Source of the DNA: Paraburkholderia fungorum
GTDB taxonomy: Bacteria; Pseudomonadota; Gammaproteobacteria; Burkholderiales; Burkholderiaceae
Assembly (NCBI RefSeq): GCF_003610895.1
Contig: NZ_MCAS01000067.1
Span: forward strand, 62,001 to 126,000
DNA: 64,000 nt
Reading direction: 5' to 3'
The stretch's first letter is position 1; every line of letters starts with the position of its first letter. The notes below the pieces were generated by a model. That model ran no database searches. It saw nothing but the letters and a program-made list of their open reading frames with translations, and had not been told where the DNA came from. The position numbers and the translations under genes are program-made. Below are positions 8,255 through 17,562 of the stretch, piece by piece.

Positions 8255-9451
8255 ATGGCAAAAAGTCTATCGAAAATCTGGCTGCGCGGCCTCAAGCGGC
8301 TGCTCGCCATTCAAACCGAGCACGCCCAGGCAACCACTAAGCGCGCCCCCACGCGCCCGGCACGCGCCGCCACCAGCAAGCCTTCGGCCAAGGTCCGCCC
8401 TGCCAAATCCGTGGCCGCGCTACGCGCGTCCGCGAAACGGGAAGCGCCGCGCGCCGCCCCACGGGAGTCGCGGGTTCGCCCGCGCGCTTCGGCCTGGGCA
8501 AGCGGTTCGTGGACGCGCTCGTTCCACTCGGCGCCTGCTGCGCCCGGGCGGCTCGTCAACCATCTTCAGTATGGTTTGTATATCCCGTCCGGCCATGCGC
8601 ACGAGTCGATGCCGCTGGTCGTGATGCTGCACGGCTGTACCCAGTCGATTGACGAATTCGCGGAAGGCACGCGGATGAACGTGCTGGCGGACCGGTTCGG
8701 TTTCGCCGTGGTTTATCCGGAACAGTCAAAGCACGTGCATTCGCATCGCTGCTGGCATTGGTACGACGCAGGCGACAGCGCCGGCGGCGCCGAGGCGCGC
8801 GCGGTCGTCTCGCTGGTGGATTCGCTGATTGCCCAGCATGGTTTCGATAGCGAGCGTGTGTATGTTGCCGGCATCTCTGCCGGCGCAGGCCTGACAGCGC
8901 TTCTGGCCGTCAACTATCCGGAGCATTTCGCGGCGGTCGCGCTGCATTCCGGCCCCGCTTTCGGTGAGGCCCGCTCGGGCATTGCGGCCATGGACGTGAT
9001 GCGGCGCGGTGCGCGCCGCGAGCCGGCCGAGCTGGTCGACGAACTCGTTAATGTGGCCGAATACCCCGGCATGCCGGCCATCATTCTCCACGGTGACACC
9101 GATCACGTGGTTGCGCCGGTCAATGCGGACCAGTTGGCGGTGCAGTTCCTCCGCCTTAACCGGATCGTCGACGAGAAAGGCGCGCGCAAATCCGGCGAAG
9201 TCAAGGAAGAGCGCAAAGGCGGCGTGGTGATGCGCGACTATCTGCGAGGCGGGCGGCGCGTGGTTCGACTGTGCCGCGTGCAAGGTCTCGCGCACGCCTG
9301 GAGCGGCGGTGACGACGCCGTGCCGTTCCATTCCGCCAAAGGTCCGGACGCGAGTGCCATGGTGTGGGAGTTTTTCAGACACCAGCGCCGCACGGGCACC
9401 GGGCGTATCGCTGAAAGCACCGCCACAGAAGCCTCGGCGGACACACAGTAA
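8255..9451 (+). CDS. PHB depolymerase family esterase
   Basis: A 398-residue alpha/beta hydrolase. The N-terminal 90 residues are basic and Ala/Pro-rich, without a signal peptide, pointing to a cytoplasmic enzyme. The catalytic domain has an oxyanion region VVMLHGCTQS, the lipase box GISAGAG at 206-212 with Ser208 as nucleophile, an HGDTDHVV segment carrying the acid, and a late GLAHAWSGG His. This is the LpqC/PHB-depolymerase family arrangement. Substrate may be short-chain PHB or phenolic esters. Start chosen at ATG 8255, after GAGG; the longer frame upstream shows no homologous features. Confidence 0.82.
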   Translation: MAKSLSKIWLRGLKRLLAIQTEHAQATTKRAPTRPARAATSKPSAKVRPAKSVAALRASAKREAPRAAPRESRVRPRASAWASGSWTRSFHSAPAAPGRLVNHLQYGLYIPSGHAHESMPLVVMLHGCTQSIDEFAEGTRMNVLADRFGFAVVYPEQSKHVHSHRCWHWYDAGDSAGGAEARAVVSLVDSLIAQHGFDSERVYVAGISAGAGLTALLAVNYPEHFAAVALHSGPAFGEARSGIAAMDVMRRGARREPAELVDELVNVAEYPGMPAIILHGDTDHVVAPVNADQLAVQFLRLNRIVDEKGARKSGEVKEERKGGVVMRDYLRGGRRVVRLCRVQGLAHAWSGGDDAVPFHSAKGPDASAMVWEFFRHQRRTGTGRIAESTATEASADTQ

Positions 9452-9478
9452 GGTTGGAGCAACACTTCGAAATGAGTA

Positions 9479-9508
9479 TTGGCGCATTCCTAGGGTTTTC
9501 CCTATAAT
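9479..9508 (+). promoter_or_regulatory. Sigma-70 promoter of the DUF3563 gene with a GTTTTC-centred dyad
   Basis: TTGGCG (9479-9484), 18-nt spacer, and a perfect TATAAT (9503-9508). The spacer contains the dyad TAGGG-TTTT-CCCTA (9491-9504), which overlaps the -10 and would make a good operator. Confidence 0.6.
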
Positions 9509-9520
9509 ACGGGTTATCCC

Positions 9521-9538
9521 TTAGGCGTTAACGCCTAA
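9521..9538. promoter_or_regulatory. 18-bp perfect palindrome in the 5' leader of the DUF3563 gene
   Basis: TTAGGCGTTAACGCCTAA, a perfect dyad about 13 nt downstream of the -10 and 20 nt upstream of the start codon. It could be an operator or an RNA hairpin sequestering the leader. Confidence 0.6.
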
Positions 9539-9558
9539 ATTCATTGTCGAGGTTGACC

Positions 9559-9735
9559 GTGTACCTGCTTACCCGCCTGTTTCTGTTTCTGACCAAATCG
9601 CCCGATCAACTCGCGAAAGAACGCGCTGACGCATTCCTCGCAGAAGCAACCGATCTGTACGATCTGGAATTCCGTATGCGCAAGCTGGACCGTGAAGCCA
9701 CCGCCCGTCATCCGTCGTGGATGAGCCAGCATTAA
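9559..9735 (+). CDS. DUF3563 family small protein
   Basis: A 58-residue protein with a hydrophobic N-terminal stretch (YLLTRLFLFLTKS) and a conserved acidic helix (DAFLAEATDLYDLEFRMRKLDRE), the DUF3563 signature found in Burkholderiales. The start is placed at GTG 9559 because GAGG sits 7 nt before it; a TTG at 9544 would add five residues. Function is unknown. It has its own strong promoter and two palindromes upstream, suggesting tight regulation. Confidence 0.8.
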   Translation: MYLLTRLFLFLTKSPDQLAKERADAFLAEATDLYDLEFRMRKLDREATARHPSWMSQH

Positions 9736-9905
9736 GCTGCGCGGGTTTGCAACATCGGCGCGTAGTGAAGAACGCCGGTGTTTGGGGTCGGTTGGCCCAA
9801 CTGTCACAAGCCACAAACCACAAGTCGCTGGAAGTCTCGCGACAGCAAAAGACGCATCGCTCAGTCTCCTCCAGACATTTTTGAACAAATGATGTGAGCG
9901 AGCAC

Positions 9906-11405
9906 TTACTTGCCGAAACGCGCAAGTGTACGTTGCCGCGCCTCAGCATGATCCACGATCGGCGCCGGGTAATCCTGGCCTAATATCACGCCGAATTCCG
10001 CAAGCCGTTCCGCACCCGCCAGCCATGGCGCGTGAATCCATTTGGTCGGCAATTTCTCCAGTTGCGGCAGATAGCGTTTGACGAAACGCCCTTCGGCGTC
10101 GAATTTTTCAGATTGTGTGATCGGGTTGAAAATCCGGAAGTATGGTTGCGCGTCGCATCCCGTCGATGCCGCCCACTGCCAGCCGCCGTTGTTCGCCGCG
10201 AAATCGAAGTCGTTCAATTGCTCGGCGAAATAGCGCTCGCCGAGCCGCCAGTCGATACCCAGATCCTTCACCAGAAAACTCGCCGTCACCATCCGCAGGC
10301 GGTTGTGCATGTAGCCCGTCTGGTTCAGCTGCAGCATCGCGGCATCGACTAGCGGATAGCCGGTGCGGCCGTCGCACCACGCGGCAAAAGCGTCGTCCGC
10401 CGCCGGGCCTTGCTCCCAGCGGAGCCGGTCGTATTCTTCCTTGAACGAAGCGCCGGCCGCCAGCCGCGGATGGTGCGAGAGGATCATGAAGTAAAAATCC
10501 CGCCAGACCAGTTCCGAAAGCCAGGTGGCCGAGCCTTGCCCGTCGGGCTGCAGCGAGTTTTCGTAGGCGAACCGCGCGAGCGTGCGGATCGAGACCGTGC
10601 CGAAACGCAGATGCATCGACAGGTAGCTCGGGCCTTTGACGGCGGGAAAGTCGCGCCGGTCCTGATAACTGTCGATGCGGGTCATGAAGTCGTCGAGCAG
10701 ACGTTGCGCGCCGCTCATGCCGGTGGGCAAGTTGAGTTGCGCGAGATTGCTCCGTGCGAAGCCCAACTGATCGAGCGTCGGCAACTGGCGGTCCAGTTTC
10801 GGCGGCAGCGCGGTCAGACGATTCGAATAGATTTCCACCGGATACGGCTTCAAATCGAAGGCCGTCAACTGCTTGAGCCATGCGTTCTTGTACGGTGTGA
10901 ACACCGTGAACGGTTTGTTCTGACCCGTCAGCACTTCATTACGCTCAAAAATCACCTGGTCCTTGAACGTCAGCCATTGGCGTCCAGCGTCGGCAAGCCG
11001 CTCCCGCACTGTCTCGTCACGTTCGATCGCGACCGGTTCGTAGTCGTGATTCGCGAAAACCGCGTCGACGCCGAGTTCTTCGGCAAGCCTGGGGATGAGA
11101 TCGACCGGGTCGCCATACAGCACGGCGAGGCCGCCGCCCTTGGCGCGCAATGCCTCGTCCAACTCGCCCAACGCGGCAAGGATGAACTCGATGCGGCGGT
11201 CCTGCGCTTGTGTATCCGGATGGCGGGTCTGCCAGGCGTCGATCAGCGGTTGCAGGATCGTCGTGTCGAATACGAACACGCACCAGACGCGCTCGCAATG
11301 CTTGAGCGCGTAGTAGAGCGCGGCGTTGTCCGTGCTGCGCAGGTCGCGGCGAAACCAGACCAGGCCGGTATCGAAAGTGTCGTTCAGGCGTCGGACGCGT
11401 GTCAT
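9906..11405 (-). CDS. phrB: Deoxyribodipyrimidine photolyase
   Basis: A 499-residue class I CPD photolyase. The N-terminal Rossmann part begins TGLVWFRRDLRSTDNAAL, the antenna-domain hallmark. The C-terminal FAD domain contains WLSELVWRDFYFMIL, the TGYPLVDAAMLQLNQTGYMH segment and the NDFDFAANNGGWQWAASTGC region that lines the FAD and lesion pocket; the Trp electron chain residues are present. It repairs cyclobutane dimers with blue light. It is a single-gene unit and ends GKRTLARFGK-like with a normal length. Confidence 0.95.
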   Translation of the reverse strand: MTRVRRLNDTFDTGLVWFRRDLRSTDNAALYYALKHCERVWCVFVFDTTILQPLIDAWQTRHPDTQAQDRRIEFILAALGELDEALRAKGGGLAVLYGDPVDLIPRLAEELGVDAVFANHDYEPVAIERDETVRERLADAGRQWLTFKDQVIFERNEVLTGQNKPFTVFTPYKNAWLKQLTAFDLKPYPVEIYSNRLTALPPKLDRQLPTLDQLGFARSNLAQLNLPTGMSGAQRLLDDFMTRIDSYQDRRDFPAVKGPSYLSMHLRFGTVSIRTLARFAYENSLQPDGQGSATWLSELVWRDFYFMILSHHPRLAAGASFKEEYDRLRWEQGPAADDAFAAWCDGRTGYPLVDAAMLQLNQTGYMHNRLRMVTASFLVKDLGIDWRLGERYFAEQLNDFDFAANNGGWQWAASTGCDAQPYFRIFNPITQSEKFDAEGRFVKRYLPQLEKLPTKWIHAPWLAGAERLAEFGVILGQDYPAPIVDHAEARQRTLARFGK

Positions 11406-11574
11406 CGGAATCGTGGACGAGGGTGAATGGCTGCGTGATCGAGCATCGACCGGCGCAATGATGAGCTGCCCGGAGACAATATGACGGAACCGGGCGATTA
11501 TTCACAGAATTGGCGATGGTAAGTGATTGCATGCTCCCATAACGCACATTACGTGCCGCACCCATAAAACGGTG

Positions 11575-11610
11575 CAGCGCCCGGCCCTGTTTTGCAGGGT
11601 GCGGGCGCTG
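11575..11610 (-). terminator. Probable terminator of ohr
   Basis: Two-part hairpin: outer stem CAGCGCCCG/CGGGCGCTG and inner stem CCCTG/CAGGG around a TTTTG loop. On the minus strand it is followed by CACCGTTTTAT, a weak U-tract, about 65 bp after the ohr stop codon. Confidence 0.45.
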
Positions 11611-11675
11611 TTCGGCGCGGCGCGGTTTTGCCGCGCGGTGTCAATTACTCATCAACGAACCATTCAGTCCGTGGC

Positions 11676-12095
11676 TTAGACCACTTGCAGGCGTACCGCG
11701 ACGTTGTTGCGCGTGGCGTTCGAGTACGGGCAGACCTGATGTGCTGCATCGACCAGTTCCTTGGCCGCGTCTGCAGCAAGGCCCGGCAGCGAGACGCGCA
11801 GATCGATGTCGAGCGCGAAGCCACCCTTGTCGTTCGGGCCGATGCCGACTTCTGCCGTAACCTGCGTGTCAGCCGGCAAAGCCTGCTTGTGCTGACCGGC
11901 GACAAATTTCATCGCGCTCAGGAAACACGCCGAGTAGCCGGCCGCAAAGAGTTGTTCCGGGTTGGTACCGGCGGCGCCGTTGCCGCCCAGTTCGCGCGGT
12001 GCAGCCAGTTTCACGTCCAGTGCATTGTCCGACGACACTGCACGACCATCGCGGCCACCGGTGCTCGTTGCGCTTGCCTTGTACAGGATGTTCAT
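11676..12095 (-). CDS. ohr: Organic hydroperoxide resistance protein Ohr
   Basis: A 139-residue Ohr/OsmC-family peroxidase starting MNILYKASATSTGGRDGRAV. The catalytic cysteines are in GYSACFLSAMKF (Cys57) and QVCPYSNATRNN (Cys122), both motifs intact, and the arginine of the active site is in the N-terminal half. It reduces organic hydroperoxides using lipoylated proteins as donors. It is next to the MarR-type OhrR gene in the same orientation, with a dyad operator between them. Confidence 0.96.
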   Translation of the reverse strand: MNILYKASATSTGGRDGRAVSSDNALDVKLAAPRELGGNGAAGTNPEQLFAAGYSACFLSAMKFVAGQHKQALPADTQVTAEVGIGPNDKGGFALDIDLRVSLPGLAADAAKELVDAAHQVCPYSNATRNNVAVRLQVV

Positions 12096-12200
12096 GGTGT
12101 TGCTCCTTTATCTCGGTTGTCAGGGTTTGCTTGCTTGCCGCTTGTTGCTTGCCAGCCGTTCTGGCGAGGTGCTATCGAAGCGGCATGTGATAAAGATAGT

Positions 12201-12217
12201 ACACAAATCATTTGTGT
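12201..12217 (-). promoter_or_regulatory. Putative OhrR operator in front of ohr
   Basis: ACACAAAT-C-ATTTGTGT, a perfect 17-bp dyad 106 bp upstream of ohr, followed by a related TGTGTGCAAAT half site. Position between ohrR and ohr makes it the likely OhrR box. Confidence 0.6.
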
Positions 12218-12268
12218 GCAAATGAATTTTTGCATCGTGTCGATAGCGTGCGTTTTGAAGCAGGCCGG

Positions 12269-12721
12269 TTACTGGTCCATGTAATCGTTGAGTGTAGTGC
12301 GCAAACGTGTCAGATCGTCGCGTAGACGGAGCAGGAATTCCGGCGACTGCTGGGTCGCGCAGAAGATTTCCGCGGGCACTTCGCGTGCCTGACGTTTCAG
12401 GGCGGTGCCGGCTTTGGTGAGGCGGATATAGACGAGCCGCTCATCCTCGACGCCGCGTACCCGCTCCAGGTAGCCCTGCGCTTCGAGACGTTTGAGCAGT
12501 GGCGTGACGGTTGCCGAGTCGAGATTCAAGCGCGCCGCGAGGTCCTTGACCGTCACGTCGTCGGCCTCCCACAGCACCAGCATCGCCAGATATTGCGGAT
12601 AAGTGAGGTTGAGCTTGTCGAGGAGCGGCTTGTACGCTTTCGTCATCGCAAGCGAGGTCGAATAGAGGGCGAAGCAGAGTTGCTCGTCGAGCGTGAAGGG
12701 TAAGGCGGGGCGCTGGGTCAT
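12269..12721 (-). CDS. ohrR: Organic-peroxide-sensing repressor OhrR (MarR family)
   Basis: A 150-residue MarR protein. Start chosen at the ATG giving [20 protein letters not shown], which places the peroxide-sensing cysteine at position 16 within the conserved LCFALY motif; the open frame extends 54 residues upstream without homology. The winged helix covers about residues 50-110 ([20 protein letters not shown], then the [10 protein letters not shown] wing). Oxidation of Cys16 releases ohr. A second Cys lies near the C-terminus (EIFCATQQ), suggesting the two-Cys class that forms a disulfide. Confidence 0.93.
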   Translation of the reverse strand: MTQRPALPFTLDEQLCFALYSTSLAMTKAYKPLLDKLNLTYPQYLAMLVLWEADDVTVKDLAARLNLDSATVTPLLKRLEAQGYLERVRGVEDERLVYIRLTKAGTALKRQAREVPAEIFCATQQSPEFLLRLRDDLTRLRTTLNDYMDQ

Positions 12722-12744
12722 GTTGCATCTCGCATAATAAAAGA

Positions 12745-12765
12745 GCGTGCAAATCGATTGCGCGC
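12745..12765 (-). promoter_or_regulatory. Possible OhrR autoregulatory site
   Basis: An imperfect dyad GCGTGCAA...TTGCGCGC just upstream of the ohrR start, sharing the TGCAAAT core with the sequence next to the ohr operator. Confidence 0.4.
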
Positions 12766-12887
12766 AAACCATTGTGCCGCAAATCGGGGCAGGCTGACGA
12801 GTCGGAGGATTCAATGAAGCCGCGGGCGGCGCGCGCCAGGGCAGGACGGCGGGCGGGGCGCAGAAAAGCGCCCCGCCTCGCAAGTGC

Positions 12888-13694
12888 TCAAGCCGCCGGC
12901 GTGGTCGGCAGGTCCGGCGCTTCGGGCGTTTGCACGCCGAAGCAGCCGCGGTAGGTCGCGTAGAACGAGCAATACAGCATGGTCGTGACGATCATCGTGG
13001 CGGGCATCAGGATCGCGAAGGCGAAGTCGCCCGCGCCGAGCGCCTGCATCAGTGCGGTCAGACCGAACGAGACCGTTGTCGCCACGGCGAACCACAAGGC
13101 GCCGAATACGATGAACGCACCACGATTGCGCCAGCAACTGACAACGCTAAAAAACATCGCCTTGACGGGCGGCACATCGTGCCACGCGGTAAGAATTGGT
13201 GAGAACCAGAAAATCATGGCGACCGGTACATAGAACGCGAACGCGGTCAGCACCGCCAGCGGAATATTGCTGTTGGCGACCACGTCCTGATCCACCGTGG
13301 CCATGCCGAGCATGACCTTCAGCAGCATGCCGCCGTCGGCGAGCGCCGAGCCGGCCAGCACCAGCGCCATTGCGGCAACGTACAGCACGCCCAGCAGCAG
13401 CAGACGTTTGGCGACCCCGGGGCCGTACGAGTGGAAGCCGTCCACCAGAATGGTCGGGAACACGGGTTTGCCCGCGATGGTGTTGCGGCATGCCGCCATG
13501 AAGCCGACCGCGACGCCCGGGATGAAGATCAGCGGCAGCACCCCGCCGACGACCGGAATCTGCGCCGCCAGCGTCATGACCAGCAGATAGGTGAAGAACA
13601 GCGTCAGAAACGCGAGCGGGTTCTTGCGGAACAGCCAGATACCCTGCCGGAACCAGACATAGCCGGTTTTCGCGGGGACTTCGATCAGTTGCAT
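12888..13694 (-). CDS. BPSS1780-family membrane protein
   Basis: A 268-residue protein with about six transmembrane helices, first at residues 28-50 ([20 protein letters not shown]). The start [20 protein letters not shown] and the [22 protein letters not shown] segment are typical of the BPSS1780/DUF2189-like family of Burkholderiales. Function is unknown. Its first codons overlap the end of thrB by 10 bp, so the two genes are co-transcribed; this pairing recurs in the order and is probably functional. Confidence 0.82.
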   Translation of the reverse strand: MQLIEVPAKTGYVWFRQGIWLFRKNPLAFLTLFFTYLLVMTLAAQIPVVGGVLPLIFIPGVAVGFMAACRNTIAGKPVFPTILVDGFHSYGPGVAKRLLLLGVLYVAAMALVLAGSALADGGMLLKVMLGMATVDQDVVANSNIPLAVLTAFAFYVPVAMIFWFSPILTAWHDVPPVKAMFFSVVSCWRNRGAFIVFGALWFAVATTVSFGLTALMQALGAGDFAFAILMPATMIVTTMLYCSFYATYRGCFGVQTPEAPDLPTTPAA

Positions 13695-14680
13695 GAGGTA
13701 TGAATGCCTGGAAGTGCAACGCCGGTCAGGCGTTCGCGCAGGATGCGCTCGAAATGGCCGGGGTCGTGCGGTTTGAGCAGCTCGGCCGCGCGCGGCAAAT
13801 GAAAATCATACAGGCGCGAGACCCAGAAGCGGTAAGCGCCCGCACGCAGCATGTCGCCCCAATGGCGGTTTTCTTCGGCGGTGAACGGGCGCACGGTCTG
13901 ATAGGCGCGCAACATGGCTTCGGTGCGCGCCTCGTCGAGCTTGCCGGTGGCGAGGTCGACGCACCAGTCGTTGACCGTCACCGCGACATCGAACAACCAC
14001 TTGTCGCAGCCGGCGAAATAGAAGTCGAAGAAGCCGCCCAGGCGCACCTCATGGCCGGTTTCCGGCGCGGCATGCGCGAACAGCGCATTGTCGCGGAACA
14101 GATCGGCGTGGCAGGGGCCCTCGGGCAACCTGGCGTAGTCCGCCGAGGCGAAGAACGCCTCCTGATGCGCGAGTTCGGACGACAGCAGGTCGCGTTGCTC
14201 GCCCTCGAGGAACGGCAGGATGGTCGGCACCGTTTCCTTCCACCACGGCAGGCTGCGCAGGTTCGGCTGATGGCGCGGGTAATCGCGGCCCGCCAGATGC
14301 ATGCGCGCGAGCATTTGCCCGACCTCGACGCAGTGTTCGACTTGCGGCGCCATCTCCGGCGCGCCTTCGAGCTTGGTCACGATGGCCGCGGGCTTGCCGT
14401 GCAGCGTGCCGAACAGCGCGCCGTCTTCGCGTGGCATGGGATCCGGCACCGGCACGCGGTGTGCGGCCAGATGCTGCATCAGATCGAGATAGAACGGCAG
14501 TTGCCCGGCCGTCAGCTTTTCGAAAATCGTGAGGACGTATTCGCCGCGCGTCGTCGTCAGAAAGAAGTTGCTGTTCTCAATACCGGACGGGATGCCGCGA
14601 AACTCGACGACTTCGCCGAGATCGTAGTGACGCATCCATTTTGCTAGTTGGGGTTCGGTGACAGCGGTGAAGACAGCCAT
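13685..14680 (-). CDS. thrB: Homoserine kinase, choline-kinase-like (ThrB type II)
   Basis: A 331-residue kinase of the APH/choline kinase fold that phosphorylates homoserine in threonine synthesis. Start region [20 protein letters not shown] and [10 protein letters not shown] (nucleotide loop) match the family; the catalytic loop is HADLFRDN at 191-198, with the metal-binding [18 protein letters not shown] following. It is not the GHMP-type ThrB of enterobacteria. It lies between a DUF2782-like exported protein and the BPSS1780 membrane protein, the usual Burkholderia order. Confidence 0.93.
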   Translation of the reverse strand: MAVFTAVTEPQLAKWMRHYDLGEVVEFRGIPSGIENSNFFLTTTRGEYVLTIFEKLTAGQLPFYLDLMQHLAAHRVPVPDPMPREDGALFGTLHGKPAAIVTKLEGAPEMAPQVEHCVEVGQMLARMHLAGRDYPRHQPNLRSLPWWKETVPTILPFLEGEQRDLLSSELAHQEAFFASADYARLPEGPCHADLFRDNALFAHAAPETGHEVRLGGFFDFYFAGCDKWLFDVAVTVNDWCVDLATGKLDEARTEAMLRAYQTVRPFTAEENRHWGDMLRAGAYRFWVSRLYDFHLPRAAELLKPHDPGHFERILRERLTGVALPGIHTSCN

Positions 14681-14840
14681 GCGGGAAACGTCGGATCAGG
14701 TTAGTCGGGCTGGCGCAAGGCGGCCAGTGCGAGGTGTGAGGTGCTGAAAATCGGCAAGCAGGGTGAAAGCCCGGGGCGACGCCCGTGGGCCGCACAGATA
14801 GAGGGGGGCGGCTTACGTCGCGCCGCCGCCCCGGCATGCA

Positions 14841-15236
14841 TCAATAAGTCAGATTCACCGACGGCAAACGCGTGCTCGCGCGACCGTTGTCGCGCACGGT
14901 GGGTGACGTGTCGAGCGGTGCGCTCATCTGATAGCGCGTGCCGAGATTCGAATGCACGTTGATTTCGACGGGCTTGCCTTTGTCGCGATATTCGGTGATT
15001 TCGGTGCCGTTGGCGCTGCGTTCGTAGAAGCTCGGCGTGCGCGGGACGTTGATTTCGACCTTCGAGCTGACCTCGGCGGCCGGACGATTGATCTTCGCCA
15101 GGTCAGGCAAACCGGCCCGTTCATTAGCGGACTGGGGTGCATCGGGGGGCGGAGTGTCATCGACAGGCTGGGCAGCCATCGCGGCGTTGCCAAAGGCGAA
15201 GGCCAGTGCAACGGCGACGGGAAGGAGCGGCTTCAT
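14841..15236 (-). CDS. DUF2782-like exported protein
   Basis: A 131-residue protein starting MKPLLPVAVALAFAFGNAAM with a signal peptide ending at MAA. The mature part has a Pro-rich linker and then SANGTEITEYRDKGKPVEIN and a LGTRYQM segment, matching the E-x-T-E-Y-R...G...E-I-x-V pattern of DUF2782, a family regularly encoded beside thrB and polA. Its role is unknown. The longer upstream reading frame is discarded because it precedes the signal peptide. Confidence 0.7.
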   Translation of the reverse strand: MKPLLPVAVALAFAFGNAAMAAQPVDDTPPPDAPQSANERAGLPDLAKINRPAAEVSSKVEINVPRTPSFYERSANGTEITEYRDKGKPVEINVHSNLGTRYQMSAPLDTSPTVRDNGRASTRLPSVNLTY

Positions 15237-15436
15237 GGTGATTCTCCAATATGGTGCCCCGATTCTAGCAAATCCAGCTTTGCCCCCGGGCGCGATCACC
15301 TTATTTTGCGCCGCTTTCGCGCGACGTGCGCGCAATCTTGCGGCCGCCATCGCGGCAGTTGTGGTAGGCGCCGCGGGGTCATTTGGCGATCACAGGTTCC
15401 GTGGTAATGTCGTCTCATCAATTGAGGTGAATGAAG

Positions 15437-16963
15437 ATGAACAACGATACCAATCAACGCGCGGTGCAGACTCCCGCCAACAGCTTCCCAACCGAATCCT
15501 TTGACGACGCGACCGACGCTGTCACGCGCCTGTCGGCGATTTATGAGGCGAACACCTCGTTCCTGCGCGACGCCTTCGCGCGCTATCGCCGCAACGAACT
15601 GTTCGAAAGCCGGGTGCGCGCCTGCTACCCGTTCGTGCGCGTGTGTACCGAAGTCAACACGCATATCGACTCGCGCCGCTCGTACGGGTTTGTCGCGGGC
15701 CCGGGTGTGTTCGAGACGAGCGTCACGCGTCCCGACCTGTTCGGCAACTACTATCGTGAACAATTGCGTCTGCTGGCGAAGAACCACCACGTGAAGATCG
15801 AAGTGGGTGTCTCCGACCAGCCGATTCCGATTCACTTCGCGTTCGCTGAAGGCATTCACCTCGAAGGCGATCTGGATCGCGAGCGCCTCTTCCTGATGCG
15901 CGACGTGTTCGATACGCCGGACCTCGCGCTGCTCGACGACCGCATCGTCAACGGCACCTATGAGCCGCTGCCGGGCGAGCCGCATCCGCTCGCGCTGTTC
16001 ACGGCGGCGCGGGTGGATTTTTCGCTGCATCGGCTGAAGCACTACACGGCGACCTCGCCCACGCATTGCCAGAACTACGTGCTGTACACGAACTACCAGT
16101 TCTACATCGACGAGTTCGTCAAACTCGGCCGCACGATGATGGCCCATACCGACGACGAGGAACTGCGCGCCTATCGCAGCGAATACACGTCGTTCGTCGA
16201 GCCGGGCGACGTGATCACCTACAACGAGAATCTCGGCGAGCAGGCGCAGGAAGGCACGGCGCCGCCGCGTTTGCCGCAGATGCCCGCGTACCATCTGAAG
16301 CGGGCCGACGGTAGCGGCATCACGATGGTCAACATCGGTGTCGGGCCGTCGAATGCGAAGACGATTACGGATCACATTGCCGTGCTGCGCCCGCATGCGT
16401 GGGTCATGCTTGGTCACTGCGCGGGTCTGCGCAATACGCAGCGTTTGGGCGACTACGTGCTGGCGCACGGCTATGTGCGTGAAGATCACGTGCTCGACGA
16501 CGATTTGCCGCTGTGGGTGCCGATTCCCGCGCTTGCCGAAGTGCAGGTGGCGTTGGAACGCGCGGTCGCGCAAGTCACACAACTGGACGGCGTCGAATTG
16601 AAGCGCGTGATGCGCACGGGCACGGTTGCGAGTGTGGATAACCGCAACTGGGAGCTGCGCGACCATCGCGAGCCGGTGCAGCGGCTGTCGCAAAGCCGTG
16701 CGGTCGCACTCGATATGGAAAGCGCGACGATCGCCGCGAATGGCTTCCGTTTCCGCGTGCCTTACGGCACCTTGCTATGCGTGTCGGACAAGCCTTTGCA
16801 TGGCGAATTGAAACTGCCGGGCATGGCGGATCAGTTTTATCGCGCGCAGGTCGATCAGCATCTGCAGATCGGCGTGAAGGCGATGGAGTTGTTGCGGATG
16901 AATGGGCTGCACCGGTTGCATAGCCGGAAGCTGCGTAGTTTTGCGGAAGTGGCGTTTCAGTGA
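15437..16963 (+). CDS. amn: AMP nucleosidase
   Basis: A 508-residue enzyme hydrolysing AMP to adenine and ribose 5-phosphate. The N-terminal AMP nucleosidase domain (about 1-190) includes RPDLFGNYYREQLRLL. The C-terminal nucleoside-phosphorylase-like domain has VNIGVGPSNAKTITDHIAVL, HAWVMLGHCAGLRNTQRLGD and the MESATIAANGFR purine-pocket motif with Glu. ATG 15437 is preferred because GAGG lies 9 nt before it; ATG 15431 gives two extra residues but a 3-nt spacing. It is a single gene ending at a strong hairpin. Confidence 0.94.
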   Translation: MNNDTNQRAVQTPANSFPTESFDDATDAVTRLSAIYEANTSFLRDAFARYRRNELFESRVRACYPFVRVCTEVNTHIDSRRSYGFVAGPGVFETSVTRPDLFGNYYREQLRLLAKNHHVKIEVGVSDQPIPIHFAFAEGIHLEGDLDRERLFLMRDVFDTPDLALLDDRIVNGTYEPLPGEPHPLALFTAARVDFSLHRLKHYTATSPTHCQNYVLYTNYQFYIDEFVKLGRTMMAHTDDEELRAYRSEYTSFVEPGDVITYNENLGEQAQEGTAPPRLPQMPAYHLKRADGSGITMVNIGVGPSNAKTITDHIAVLRPHAWVMLGHCAGLRNTQRLGDYVLAHGYVREDHVLDDDLPLWVPIPALAEVQVALERAVAQVTQLDGVELKRVMRTGTVASVDNRNWELRDHREPVQRLSQSRAVALDMESATIAANGFRFRVPYGTLLCVSDKPLHGELKLPGMADQFYRAQVDQHLQIGVKAMELLRMNGLHRLHSRKLRSFAEVAFQ

Positions 16964-16986
16964 GCGTCTGTCGATACGGCACGATG

Positions 16987-17023
16987 AGGCGAGGGCGAGC
17001 GTCTGTTCCGCTCGCCCTCGCCT
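16987..17023. terminator. Strong hairpin between convergent amn and chromate transporter genes
   Basis: A perfect 15-bp stem (arm AGGCGAGGGCGAGCG) around the loop TCTGTTC, midway between two convergent genes. No U-tract on either side, so it may act as a bidirectional block or mRNA end stabiliser. Confidence 0.55.
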
Positions 17024-17031
17024 GAAGCGAT

Positions 17032-17562
17032 TCAGAACTGCCCAAACCCCGTCAACCCGATCAAACTCCCAGCCGCCAGCAGCCACAGCGGATGAATCCG
17101 CGTCTTCAACGCCAGCACCGCGGTAAAAGCGCAGATTGCCCAGGCAATCGCCGTCGGGTTCGACGCCTCAGCGATCAGCGACGCGCTTGCCGCGACGATG
17201 CCGGCCGTCACCGGCACCAGCCCCATTTGCGCGTAACGCCGCCATGGGCGGTCCTTGAAGCGATCCCACGCATGCAGCGCGAGAATCGTCACAAGCGAAG
17301 ACGGTCCGAATTTCGCCACCGAAGTCACCAGCATCCCCGCCCAACCGGCCACGTGCCAGCCGATCAGCGTGACGATCATCAGATTCGGCCCCGGCGCGGC
17401 CTGGGCGAGCGCGAACAGCGCGCTGAATTCGCTGGCCGGCATCCAGTGATGCACATCCACGACCTGACGCTGCATCTCCGGAAGAATCGTGTTGCCGCCA
17501 CCAAATGCGAGCAGCGAAAGCTGACTGAAAATAATCGCAAGCGAAATGAGCGTGTCGTTCAT
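17032..17562 (-). CDS. Chromate transporter, C-terminal-type half (CHR family, short chain)
   Basis: A 176-residue membrane protein with about five hydrophobic segments, carrying the CHR-family motifs FGGGNTILPEM near residue 20 and the APGPNLMIV segment near 55. Short-chain CHR proteins work as pairs encoded side by side, replacing the single 400-residue ChrA. The ATG overlaps the stop codon of the upstream half by 4 bp, indicating coupled translation. Efflux of chromate, or sulfate-related uptake, is inferred from the family. Confidence 0.88.
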   Translation of the reverse strand: MNDTLISLAIIFSQLSLLAFGGGNTILPEMQRQVVDVHHWMPASEFSALFALAQAAPGPNLMIVTLIGWHVAGWAGMLVTSVAKFGPSSLVTILALHAWDRFKDRPWRRYAQMGLVPVTAGIVAASASLIAEASNPTAIAWAICAFTAVLALKTRIHPLWLLAAGSLIGLTGFGQF

